From positions 2,914,001 through 2,978,000 of the forward strand of contig NZ_CP102251.1 of the NCBI RefSeq assembly GCF_025145285.1: DNA of 64,000 nucleotides, written 5' to 3'. The first letter of the stretch is position 1; each line of letters starts with the position of its first letter. A model generated the notes under the pieces. The model saw only the letters and a program-made list of their open reading frames with translations. It was not told where the DNA came from and ran no database searches. This DNA is from Alistipes onderdonkii. GTDB lineage: Bacteria; Bacteroidota; Bacteroidia; Bacteroidales; Rikenellaceae. The position numbers and the translations under genes are program-made. Below, piece after piece: positions 7,040-14,856 of the stretch.

Positions 7040-8884
7040 TTATTTCAATAAGGATTCGAATTTTTGGCAAAGCTCTGCAACCGTGAAGGGCAGGCCCTCG
7101 CACTTGTTGTACTGTTCGTAGCGGAACTCCTGCAAACTCTGGCGCAGGTAGTTGGCGAACTGCCCTTCGTTCAGCTCGCAGACGACGATCTTGCGGAATT
7201 TCGAGAATATCTCGCGTACGCCGTGCGGCAGCGGGTTGATGTAGTTGAAATGGCACAGCGAAACGCGCTTGCCTTCGGCGCGCATCTGGTCGACGGCGTT
7301 TTGCAGGTGTCCGCGTGTACCTCCCCAGCCGACCACCAGCAGGTCGCCTTCCGGGGCGCCCCATACGGCCTGTGCCGGGATGTCGTCGACGGCTTTCGCC
7401 ACCTTTTCGGCGCGGGTGCGCACCATTTTCTGGTGGTTCGACGGGTCGTGCGAGATACAACCCTTTACGCAGTCCTTTTCAAGGCCGCCGACACGGTGTT
7501 CCAGTCCCGTCTTGCCGGGGAATGCCCAGCCGCGGGCCAGGTTTTCGTTGCGCACGTAGGGCATGAAACCGCCTTCGGGGGCCTCGTCCACGATCGGCGG
7601 GGTGATGGCCGGGTAGTCCTTCATCGCAGGGATGCGCCACGGCTCCGAGCCGTTGGCGATGAACCCGTCGGTCAGCAGGATCACGGGGGTCATATGCTCC
7701 ATGGCCAGGCGCCCGGCCTCGAATGCGTAGTGGAAACAGTCGCTGGGCGACGATGCCGCCACGACGATCACGGGGCACTCGCCGTTGCGGCCGTAGAGCG
7801 CCTGCGAGAGGTCGCTCTGCTCGGTCTTGGTCGGAAGTCCCGTCGAGGGGCCGCCGCGCTGTACGTCGACCACCACCAGCGGCAGCTCAGTCATCACGGC
7901 CAGTCCCAGCGCCTCGCTCTTGAGCGACAGGCCGGGGCCCGAGGTGGTCGTCACGGCGAAGTTGCCGGCGAAAGCTGCGCCGATGGCGGTGCAGATGCCC
8001 GCGATTTCGTCTTCGGCCTGGACGGTCTTCACCCCGAGGTCTTTGCGCTTGGCCAGCTCTTCGAGGATTACGGTGGCCGGGGTGATCGGGTACGAGCCGC
8101 AGAAGAGCGGCAACCCGGCCTTTTCGGCTGCGGCGCACAGTCCCCATGCCGTGGCGACGTTGCCGCTGATCGAGCGGTAGGTGCCTTTTTCGAGCGGTGC
8201 GGGCGCTACGGTATAGGTGTTTGCGAACTGGTGCGTATTGGCTGCGTAATTGTATCCCGCCTGGATGGCCAGCTTGTTGGCTTCGGCGATGGCGGGGTTC
8301 TTCTTTGCGAATTTGGTTTCGATGTATTTGAATGCGTAAGCCTCCGGCCGGTCGAACAGGTAGAAGCAGATACCCAGTGCGAACATGTTTTTGCACTTGG
8401 TCACGCTCTTGTTGTCGAGGCCGGTCTCCCGGAGCGCGTCGCGTGTCATCGTGGTGATGCCGGGGATTACTACGTTGTACTCGTCGAGTTTCAGCTCGGC
8501 GATGGGGTCGAGCGTGGCGAAGCACGCCTTTTTGAGGTGGTCTTCGGTGATCGAATCGCCGTCGATGATGACCGTCGCACCCGGTTTGAGCCATTTGCGG
8601 TTGGCCTTGAGCGCTGCGGGGTTCATCGCTACCAGCACGTCGCAGTAGTCGCCGGGATTCAGCTCCCGGTGGCTGCCGAAGTGAACCTGGAATCCCGATA
8701 CGCCCGCCACGGTACCCTGCGGCGCGCGGATTTCGGCGGGGTAGTCGGGGAAGGTCGAGATCCCGTTCCCGAGCAGCGCCGAGGTGTCTGAGAAAAGCGT
8801 GCCCGTAAGCTGCATGCCGTCGCCCGAGTCGCCGGAAAAGCGGATCACGACATCCTGCAACTCCCGTACATTGGTTTTGTCCAT
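7040..8884 (-). CDS. korA: 2-oxoacid:ferredoxin oxidoreductase, fused gamma-alpha subunit
   Basis: Alpha subunit of 614 residues carrying two parts. The N-terminal gamma-type domain (about 1-190) starts with VIRFSGDSGDGMQLTG. A pyrimidine-binding and transketolase-like alpha part (about 225-610) contains GSYPITPAT and EDEIAGICTAIGAAFAG. The thiamine-activating Glu is expected in the latter segment. It forms the CoA-acylating, ferredoxin-reducing complex with KorB, a core energy reaction in anaerobic Bacteroidales. First gene of the two-gene operon; a TATATTTG -7 box lies 40 bp upstream. Confidence 0.93.
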   Translation of the reverse strand: MDKTNVRELQDVVIRFSGDSGDGMQLTGTLFSDTSALLGNGISTFPDYPAEIRAPQGTVAGVSGFQVHFGSHRELNPGDYCDVLVAMNPAALKANRKWLKPGATVIIDGDSITEDHLKKACFATLDPIAELKLDEYNVVIPGITTMTRDALRETGLDNKSVTKCKNMFALGICFYLFDRPEAYAFKYIETKFAKKNPAIAEANKLAIQAGYNYAANTHQFANTYTVAPAPLEKGTYRSISGNVATAWGLCAAAEKAGLPLFCGSYPITPATVILEELAKRKDLGVKTVQAEDEIAGICTAIGAAFAGNFAVTTTSGPGLSLKSEALGLAVMTELPLVVVDVQRGGPSTGLPTKTEQSDLSQALYGRNGECPVIVVAASSPSDCFHYAFEAGRLAMEHMTPVILLTDGFIANGSEPWRIPAMKDYPAITPPIVDEAPEGGFMPYVRNENLARGWAFPGKTGLEHRVGGLEKDCVKGCISHDPSNHQKMVRTRAEKVAKAVDDIPAQAVWGAPEGDLLVVGWGGTRGHLQNAVDQMRAEGKRVSLCHFNYINPLPHGVREIFSKFRKIVVCELNEGQFANYLRQSLQEFRYEQYNKCEGLPFTVAELCQKFESLLK

Positions 8885-8923
8885 GTCTTGTTTCGGATTA
8901 GTAGGGTTTTGAAAACAATATCA

Positions 8924-8931
8924 CAAATATA
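8924..8931 (-). promoter_or_regulatory. -7 promoter element of korAB
   Basis: Minus strand TATATTTG, a full match to TAnnTTTG, about 40 bp before the korA start in an AT-rich tract. No TTTG sits at the ideal distance, so the -33 box is weak. Confidence 0.45.
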
Positions 8932-9410
8932 TAAATTTATTGTCAAATTGTTCACGACGGGTGACTTTTTTGCAGCCCGTATCCGCCGGGTTTTTCTCTT
9001 TGCGCCTCCGTGTTGCTGATAATCCTGCTTTTGGCGGCTCGTTTTGTGTTTTATTTGTTACCGGATTTGTGAATTTGGTTGCGATTTGATAGCGGCCTTA
9101 TTATTAAAATTTTTTGCGAATGCTGCTTCCGGATTGTAAGTGCTGCTCCGGATTTTTCGCTGTAATTTGCCTTCTTCCGTTCTCCCTGCTGTTGCTTCCG
9201 CCGCTGTTCCCATCTTGCCCCGCCGCTGTTCCTGCCGTTGTTCTTTCTGCTGTTTCGGCTGGTCTTGCATTGTTCCCGTGGCTCTTCCCGCCGCTTTTAT
9301 GTCGCTTCCTTCGCCGAACTTCCCGTGCCGTCCCATGCGCCCTGTCCCGCCCCGGACAGCATCCGGGCAGCCCCCGTTCCGGGCACGCAACCCGCATTGG
9401 GGGTTATACG

Positions 9411-9446
9411 AAAGGCCGCTGCAAAATTGCGTTGCAGCGGCCTCGT
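9411..9446 (-). terminator. Terminator-like hairpin after the NYN gene
   Basis: GGCCGCTGCAA and TTGCAGCGGCC make a perfect 11-bp stem with a 7-base loop. On the minus strand a short TTTCG follows. It lies about 155 bp beyond the stop of the NYN gene. Confidence 0.6.
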
Positions 9447-9598
9447 TGCCGTAACGTGTTTGTTATGCCGCATCCGGCCGGGAAATCCTGCAGGGATAGT
9501 GGCCCGGAAAATCTTGCGGGGGGCCTGTCCGGCGTATTTTGCATGGGCGCCCGTGATCCCCGCGTGGTTCGGTTGCCGGGGCGGGCAGGCTTGGACGT

Positions 9599-10522
9599 CT
9601 ACCGGATACGGTTTCGGACGTAAACGAGTTTCAGCTCCTTATTTTCCGACGGGCGCTCTTCGATCTCGACTATTTTCGAAAGGGATTTTACCAGCAGCGA
9701 CAGTTTTTTGTACCCGTAATTGCGGGGGTCGAAATCCGGCATCTTCTTGGTGAGTACCCCGCCTACGATTCCGAGGAAGGCCCAACCGCTGTCGTCGGCG
9801 GCGTCTTCGATCGTGTTTGCGAGCAGTGTTTTGAAATCCTCGTCGATCGGACGAATGATCGGCTGGGGCTGTGCCGTATCCGGAGCCGGGGCGGCCTTCT
9901 TCTCCGCAGCGGCGGGTTCTGCGGGGGCAGCCTCCGCAGCAACGTGTTCCGCGACGGCTGCTTCCGGCATGTCTGTTTCGGGTGCATTGCGCCCCTGATG
10001 TTTTTTCGCGGGCTTTTTCGGTGCCGCAGCTTTGGCTGCCGGCGCCGTTGCCGGCGTAACGGCCGTTGTCGGTGCCGGTGCGGGCTGTCCGAGTATCTCT
10101 ACATAGATGAATTTGTCGCACGATTTGATGAACGGCTTGGGGGTTTTCTTTTCTCCGAAACCGAGCACCTCCCGTCCCGATTCGCGGATGCGGCTTGCCA
10201 GGCGGGTGTAGTCGCTGTCGCTCGACACGATGCAGAATCCGTTGACCGACTCTTTGTGCAGGATGTCCATCGCGTCGATTATCAGCGCCGAATCCGTCGC
10301 GTTCTTGCCTGTCGTGTAGGCGTATTGCTGGATCGGGGTGATCGAATTCTCGAGCAGCACGCTTTTCCATGCCGCGAACTTCGGGTCGGTGAAATCGCCG
10401 TAGATACGCTTGATCGTCGGCGTGCCGTAGTTGGCGATTTCGTCGAGTATGTCCTTGATTTTCCGGTGCGAGATGTTGTCGGCGTCGATCAGCACCGCGA
10501 ATTTTTTATCGGATAGTTCCAT
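9599..10522 (-). CDS. NYN-domain (LabA/DUF88) protein with C-terminal OST-HTH/LOTUS domain
   Basis: Predicted cytoplasmic RNA-acting protein of 307 residues. Residues 7-145 form an NYN (PIN-like) nuclease fold with acidic positions in VLIDADN (Asp13, Asp15), TDSALIIDAMD and SSDSDY, the arrangement that binds metal in this fold. A low-complexity Ala/Pro/Lys linker (about 150-220) follows. The last 75 residues, with GWAFLGIVGGVLTKK and PRNYGYKKLSLLVKSL, match the OST-HTH/LOTUS fold that binds RNA in related proteins. The family is widespread but its bacterial substrate is not settled. Single-gene transcription unit; a near-consensus -7 (TATCTTTC) lies 20 bp upstream. Confidence 0.88.
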   Translation of the reverse strand: MELSDKKFAVLIDADNISHRKIKDILDEIANYGTPTIKRIYGDFTDPKFAAWKSVLLENSITPIQQYAYTTGKNATDSALIIDAMDILHKESVNGFCIVSSDSDYTRLASRIRESGREVLGFGEKKTPKPFIKSCDKFIYVEILGQPAPAPTTAVTPATAPAAKAAAPKKPAKKHQGRNAPETDMPEAAVAEHVAAEAAPAEPAAAEKKAAPAPDTAQPQPIIRPIDEDFKTLLANTIEDAADDSGWAFLGIVGGVLTKKMPDFDPRNYGYKKLSLLVKSLSKIVEIEERPSENKELKLVYVRNRIR

Positions 10523-10885
10523 GTCGGGTCTGTTTTATTTCCGAAAGATACGAATTTTTTTGGATTCGGGATGCCGATCCATCTTCTTTCGTGGCAGGCT
10601 CCCGGCTCCGGGTTCCGCCCTTCCCGCTTCTGCTGTGCCGTTTTTGCAGTACGGCGTCCGGCAGCGGGTTTGCCTCGACGTTCGTCGTGCGCTGCCGCCG
10701 GGACAGTTTCCCGGGAGAGACGGGCGGGCGTGCGCCCCGTTCTGAGTCGCTTCGCTGCGGCCTGCTCGCTGCGGCAGCCGCAGGGCATTGCCCGCATTGC
10801 ATGATAAAGGCGCAAGCAGGCGTGTGCGTTCGTCGTGCCTGCTTCCGCCTCTGTTTCGGGGCTTGTCCGCCCCTGTCCGGGCCCG
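10523..10885. other. Gene-free stretch between the NYN gene and the S24 repressor
   Basis: No supportable gene. It holds the NYN promoter region at its left end and an imperfect inverted repeat near the repressor stop. Otherwise it is GC-rich sequence without visible signal. Confidence 0.6.
10809..10849 (-). terminator. Possible terminator of the S24 repressor gene
   Basis: GCAAGCAGGC pairs with GCCTGCTTCCGC around a 15-base loop; on the minus strand CTTTAT follows. It lies 37 bp past the repressor stop. The long loop and weak T tract leave doubt. Confidence 0.4.
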
Positions 10886-11557
10886 CTACCGGATCGAGTT
10901 CATCCTGATGCTGGCCTTGACCAGCGCGATTGCCCTTATGCGGTTGATTGCCACGTCCTTGTCTGCGTGGTGCGGGTTCTGGCTCACGAGTTTCACATAC
11001 CCCTCGCGGTCGGATTTCTGAATGTATTTCACCGTCACGTACTCCTCGCCGTCGATGTCGATCGACAGCAGATACATGTCGCCCCAGAAGATGTCGTTGA
11101 TGTCGCCCAGCTGTTTGTAAAGTACGATGTCGCCGCTTTTGAGCAGCGGGTACATCGAATCCCCTACGATATATATGGCGCCGTCGCATTTGGGCAGGTT
11201 GGGAATGTGGATGAAATTCACGGGTTTGGCTTGCGCCTGGTCGGCGAACAGCGGTACCAGCCCCGCCGTGCCCTCGATCGAGTAGAGAGGCACGCTCTGC
11301 AACGGCAGCGAATTGTCCGTGCGGTGCATGTAAGCTGTCAGGTCGGGTTCGGCGTTGAACATGTTGCCCTTGCCGCCTTCGAGCCATTCAGGATTTACGT
11401 TCAATTCCTGAACCAGGATGTTCCGGTTGCGTGCCGAGAGACCCGCCTTCCCGGTCTCGATCATCGAGAGGGCCGCCTTGCCGATGCCAAGCCGCTGTGC
11501 CAGTTGTTCTTGCGTCATCCCCAACTGTTTCCGTATCAGTTTTACCCGTTCGTTCAT
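10886..11557 (-). CDS. XRE/S24-family (LexA-like) phage-type repressor
   Basis: Transcription repressor of 223 residues. An XRE helix-turn-helix spans about residues 4-58 (RKQLGMTQEQLAQRLGIGKAALSMIETG). The C-terminal half is an S24 peptidase domain: GDSMYPLLKSGD carries the presumed catalytic Ser and TVKYI the Lys of the Ser-Lys dyad. Family members dimerise and cleave themselves when RecA is activated, linking expression to DNA damage. It is divergent from the 94-aa gene and the terminase-like gene, with an inverted repeat over the plus-strand promoter between them, so it probably controls these. An Ala-Gly in EGTAGLVP could be the cleavage site, which is uncertain. Confidence 0.88.
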   Translation of the reverse strand: MNERVKLIRKQLGMTQEQLAQRLGIGKAALSMIETGKAGLSARNRNILVQELNVNPEWLEGGKGNMFNAEPDLTAYMHRTDNSLPLQSVPLYSIEGTAGLVPLFADQAQAKPVNFIHIPNLPKCDGAIYIVGDSMYPLLKSGDIVLYKQLGDINDIFWGDMYLLSIDIDGEEYVTVKYIQKSDREGYVKLVSQNPHHADKDVAINRIRAIALVKASIRMNSIR

Positions 11558-11588
11558 AGCTTTTAATCGGAAAATTTTATATTAAAAA

Positions 11589-11615
11589 ATTGAATATTTT
11601 ATTTGGAAATTCAAT
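11589..11615. promoter_or_regulatory. Inverted-repeat operator for the S24 repressor
   Basis: ATTGAAT (11589-11595) and ATTCAAT (11609-11615) are exact inverted copies whose centres are 20 bp apart, two helical turns. They bracket the -33 box of the plus-strand promoter, where a bound dimer would block polymerase. Confidence 0.55.
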
Positions 11616-11632
11616 ATTTTAACCTATCTTTG
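11602..11632 (+). promoter_or_regulatory. Promoter of the 94-aa gene and terminase-like gene
   Basis: TTTG at 11602-11605, 19-nt spacer, TATCTTTG at 11625-11632: full match to the Bacteroidetes consensus. The leader to the first ATG is about 60 nt. Confidence 0.7.
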
Positions 11633-11700
11633 TCCTGCAAAGTTAAACAATTTATTTCTGCCTGCAAATTTATTTGCAAAAATCTTGCTAATTATCAACT

Positions 11701-11985
11701 ATGTATTCGGTTTCATCTGAACTTTACCATGAGGCGGCGGCACGGTTGTCGGACGCCATCGACGGCGGGAACTATTTTTCGGGTTCACTTGCGTTCCGCT
11801 TCGGCGATACGGACTGCCGCCTCACGGCGTCGGTCATCGTCTACCGCGGCCGCGTTTCGCTGCCCGAAGGGGTACGGCACCCCGTTACGGATCTCGTGCC
11901 TGTCTGGTGGGAATTCCACACCACGCAAGCCGGGGGCGAAGTGCTCAACGATTTCGATTTCTCCGAGCTGAAGCGCTACGTGTAG
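11701..11985 (+). CDS. Small conserved-looking protein of the phage-derived island
   Basis: A 94-residue acidic, soluble protein that I cannot assign to a named family. It has no signal peptide or membrane segment. It begins with a helix-like stretch (SELYHEAAARLSDAI), then alternating strand-like segments (SLAFRFGDTDCRLTASVIVYRG) and a Trp pair before an acidic end. It lies just downstream of a repressor-controlled promoter and 111 bp before the terminase-like gene, on the same strand. The AT-rich promoter and position suggest a phage-derived accessory or regulatory protein. Its base composition matches normal coding for this genome, so it is probably a real gene. Confidence 0.7.
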   Translation: MYSVSSELYHEAAARLSDAIDGGNYFSGSLAFRFGDTDCRLTASVIVYRGRVSLPEGVRHPVTDLVPVWWEFHTTQAGGEVLNDFDFSELKRYV

Positions 11986-12096
11986 TCCGCCCCAACCGTT
12001 CCGGCCATCCCTCCGGGCCCGGCGCAGCCGCCGGAACGTCATTTTCTTCCGAACCTCCCGCCGCGGCGCCGCGCATAGGGTTCAAAAACCAAACCA

Positions 12097-14016
12097 ATGT
12101 CTGTTAAAACCGACCCGGCCTCTGCGGAAATTCCTTCCGCAGAGGTTTTCGTACCTGCCGCCATCCTCGATCCCGATTTCCCCGGCCTTCGCGCCGTGCC
12201 CGGCCAGCCCCTTTCCAGCGTCCAGTTTGTCGCACCCGACCAGCCAGTTCCCACCGGATCTTCCGTTCCCAGTGACCAATCAGTTCCCTGCGATCAGTCC
12301 GTTCCCGGCGATATTTCCGTCGCACCCGACATTTCCGCTGTGCCCGGCCTTCGCGCCGCGCCCGGCCAGCCCCTTTCCTGCGTCCAGTCTGTACTCTCCG
12401 GTCAGCCCGATCCTTGCGATCTGCCCGGCACACCGGGCACACCCGGCACACCCGGCCAGCCCGTCGCGCCCGATATTTCCGCCGCGCCCGTCCGGCCTGC
12501 TTCCCCCGCCCAAGGTGCTATTGCCGGCCGGCCCGCCGTGCCCGGGTGCGGGGCGGTCTGCACGGATGGAGCCGGGTCGTCCGGGGCTCCCTCCTCCGCT
12601 GCGGGTGTGCCCCCTTCGTTCGGCACATTCGCGCTGGCAGTCTATCCCTTCCTCGAGCTGCAACCCTTCCACCGGGCGTATTACCGTGTGCTGGAGGCTT
12701 TTGCCGCCGGGCGCATCCGGCGTCTGATCGTCACCATGCCGCCCCAGCACGGCAAGAGCGTCGGCGCGACGACACTGCTTCCGGCCTACGTGCTGGGGCT
12801 CGATCCCGACCTGCGCGTTGCGATCGCCTCCTATTCCGGGGCGCTGGCTTCGAAATTCAACCGCCGCGTGCAACGTATCATCGAATCGCGCGAATATGCC
12901 GCGCTTTTTCCCGCCACGACCATCAAACAGGGGGCGAAGCCGCCCGGTTATATCCGTACGGCCGACGAAGTGGAGGTCATCGGCCGCCGCGGCGGGCTGC
13001 TCTCCGTCGGGCGCGAAGGGGCGCTCACGGGTAACCGCGTCGACTGCTTCATCCTCGACGACCTCTACAAGGATGCCCTCGAAGCCAATTCGCCCATCGT
13101 CCGCGCCAATTGCTGGGAGTGGTATACCTCGGTCGTGCGGACGCGCATGCACAACGCCTCGCGCGAACTGATCGTCTTCACACGCTGGCACGAAGAAGAC
13201 CTTATCGGCACGCTCGCCGCGCGTGAACCCGTCGTCGAGTTCACCCGCTGGGCGCAGCTCGACGGGCTGTCCCCCGACACATGGCTGCATCTGAATTTCG
13301 AGGCGCTGAAAACCTCGCCGCCTACCGAGGTCGACCCCCGTGTCCCTGGCGAGGCGTTGTGGGAAGGGCAGCAGGGGCGTGCGTTGCTCGAAGCCAAACG
13401 GCGGCTCGACCCGCTGCAATTCGAAAGTATGTACCAGGGGCATCCCTCGTCCCGCGAGGGTTTGCTCTACGGGCTGAACTTCGCCGAGTACGACCAGCTG
13501 CCGCACGAGATTGTCCGCCGCGCCAACTATACCGATACGGCCGATACGGGCGACGACTACCTCTGCTCGCTCTCGTATGCGGTCGATGCCGACGGGGTGG
13601 TCTACATCACCGATGCCGTCTATTCGCGTGAACCGATGGAGGTCACCGAGCCGCTCGTGGCCGGGATGCTCCTGCGCTCCGATACGCGGCAGGCGGCCAT
13701 AGAAAGCAATAACGGCGGCCGTGGTTTTGCACGCTCGGTGCAGGCTTTGGCACCCTCCGTGCGCATCGAATGGTTCCACCAAGGCGCCAACAAGGAGGCG
13801 CGTATCCTCTCCAATTCGGCCACGGTGCTGCACCTCGTGCGCTTTCCCCGGGGCTGGAACCTGCGCTGGCCGGAGCTATACGCCCACCTGACGACCTATC
13901 GCCGCCGGTTCCGCGCCAATCGCTGGCACGATGCCGCCGACGTGGTGACCGGTATCGTCGAGCGCGAAGCCCCCGGCCGCAACCGCGCCCGGGTGAGAGG
14001 TGTCCGGTTCCTGTAG
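12097..14016 (+). CDS. Orphan phage terminase large subunit-like protein with repetitive N-terminus
   Basis: Phage DNA-packaging motor type protein, 639 residues. The ATPase part has the Walker A-like MPPQHGKSVGAT at residues 214-225 and a Walker B-like FILDD near 318-322. The C-terminal part (about 455-630) with VVYITDAVY, AIESNNGG and HDAADVVTG fits the RNase H-like nuclease of this group. The first 170 residues are unusual: low complexity, rich in Pro, Val and Ser, with an internal repeat 54 codons apart. No portal, capsid, small terminase or integrase gene is nearby, so this is a remnant or a domesticated gene. The start is the first ATG in frame; a shorter start is possible because the N-terminus has no recognised domain. 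Confidence 0.82.
   Translation: MSVKTDPASAEIPSAEVFVPAAILDPDFPGLRAVPGQPLSSVQFVAPDQPVPTGSSVPSDQSVPCDQSVPGDISVAPDISAVPGLRAAPGQPLSCVQSVLSGQPDPCDLPGTPGTPGTPGQPVAPDISAAPVRPASPAQGAIAGRPAVPGCGAVCTDGAGSSGAPSSAAGVPPSFGTFALAVYPFLELQPFHRAYYRVLEAFAAGRIRRLIVTMPPQHGKSVGATTLLPAYVLGLDPDLRVAIASYSGALASKFNRRVQRIIESREYAALFPATTIKQGAKPPGYIRTADEVEVIGRRGGLLSVGREGALTGNRVDCFILDDLYKDALEANSPIVRANCWEWYTSVVRTRMHNASRELIVFTRWHEEDLIGTLAAREPVVEFTRWAQLDGLSPDTWLHLNFEALKTSPPTEVDPRVPGEALWEGQQGRALLEAKRRLDPLQFESMYQGHPSSREGLLYGLNFAEYDQLPHEIVRRANYTDTADTGDDYLCSLSYAVDADGVVYITDAVYSREPMEVTEPLVAGMLLRSDTRQAAIESNNGGRGFARSVQALAPSVRIEWFHQGANKEARILSNSATVLHLVRFPRGWNLRWPELYAHLTTYRRRFRANRWHDAADVVTGIVEREAPGRNRARVRGVRFL
12181..12388 (+). repeat. In-frame repeats in the terminase N-terminal extension
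   Basis: A 46-bp unit at 12181-12226 recurs at 12343-12388 with three mismatches, offset 162 bp (54 codons), so it encodes the related peptides LRAVPGQPLS and LRAAPGQPLS. Shorter CCC-GAC/GAT-rich words fill the space between them. Confidence 0.7.
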
Positions 14017-14038
14017 GCAGGGATCGGGTTTTAGCGGT

Positions 14039-14587
14039 CTAAAAGTAATATTTGAAACCGACCGTCGGGCTGATTCCGAGCTGGAAAGAGACCCCGTTCA
14101 CACCCGTTCCCGAATACGACAGATAGCTGTAGTCCAATGTCAGGAGACCGATCGACAATCCGATATGGGACGACGGCCTGATTTCGAACGCTCCGAGCGA
14201 CAACCCTGCATCGAAGCCGTATCCGCTGGTTCCGTCCGTCGATGCGAACGCGAATCCCACCGCCAGCTGCGGCGTGTAGTAGAAGCGGTCGCATAGTCTG
14301 ACGTAATAGGCAAGGCTGGGGCCTGCCGTCAGCCCGTGCGTCGTTTCGCCGTTAGCCGAAATCAGTTGGTATCCGATCGAGCCGCCGATACGCAGCTTGT
14401 CGGATGCGAAATAACCGAATTCGGGCGCAAATCCGAATGTCGTCTGCGATGCGGAGGAGCCGTCGATGCTGATCGACGTCGTCGTTATTCCGATTATTCC
14501 GCCGACATATTTGTCTCCCTTGCTTTGGGCAGAGAGGGTCGGAATACATAGCATTAGGGCCAGAACCGGAAAGAGAAGTTTTTTCAT
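14039..14587 (-). CDS. Small outer-membrane beta-barrel protein
   Basis: Secreted 182-residue protein with a type I signal peptide ending in TLSAQ and a body of alternating strands rich in Gly, Tyr and Ser. It ends in an aromatic residue (GFKYYF), the usual outer-membrane insertion signal. Size and pattern fit an eight-stranded OmpA/OmpX-like barrel without a periplasmic domain. No specific function can be read. It is a lone gene, convergent with the terminase-like gene with 22 bp between their stops, and is not obviously part of the phage-derived island. Confidence 0.8.
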   Translation of the reverse strand: MKKLLFPVLALMLCIPTLSAQSKGDKYVGGIIGITTTSISIDGSSASQTTFGFAPEFGYFASDKLRIGGSIGYQLISANGETTHGLTAGPSLAYYVRLCDRFYYTPQLAVGFAFASTDGTSGYGFDAGLSLGAFEIRPSSHIGLSIGLLTLDYSYLSYSGTGVNGVSFQLGISPTVGFKYYF

Positions 14588-14809
14588 ACTTGTCGATTTG
14601 AAGGTTAGTGGTTTTGTGGTGTTTGCGGTTCTAAGTTAGAAAAAAAAGCAAAAATCCGCGTTTTTTTGCTGTAAAAAAAGCCGTTTCGCACTTCTGGACG
14701 ACCGCCCGACCGGAACTCCTCGCCCCGAAAAGACTGCCGTTGCGGCTGCGCAATGTGAAGCCTGCGTTAAATTATCTTCCCGTGCGGAACCAATCGCCCC
14801 GATTTTTCG

Positions 14810-14817
14810 TACCTTTG
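14810..14817 (+). promoter_or_regulatory. -7 promoter element of the FMN oxidoreductase gene
   Basis: TACCTTTG matches TAnnTTTG, 39 bp before the start codon. No clear -33 TTTG was found. Confidence 0.4.
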
Positions 14818-14856
14818 GCTCCATGGTTATTTAGTTTGCACTAATCCCAATTTAAC

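Larger units (their letters stand above)
8885..9598. other. Gene-free stretch between korA and the NYN gene
   Basis: No convincing gene. The korA-proximal 80 bp is AT-rich and holds its promoter. 9150-9350 is pyrimidine-rich with many CTGTT and CCGC words but no clear period. Reading frames here have no recognisable domain and atypical composition. A terminator-like hairpin sits at 9411-9446. Confidence 0.6.

Noticed and set aside
9058..9397. Small open frames upstream of the NYN gene stop
   Set aside because: Repetitive Gly/Arg/Gln composition, no domain, no promoter and overlap with a terminator-like hairpin.
10886..14016. Complete prophage or integrative element
   Set aside because: No integrase, structural, lysis or mobilisation genes and no flanking direct repeats were found.
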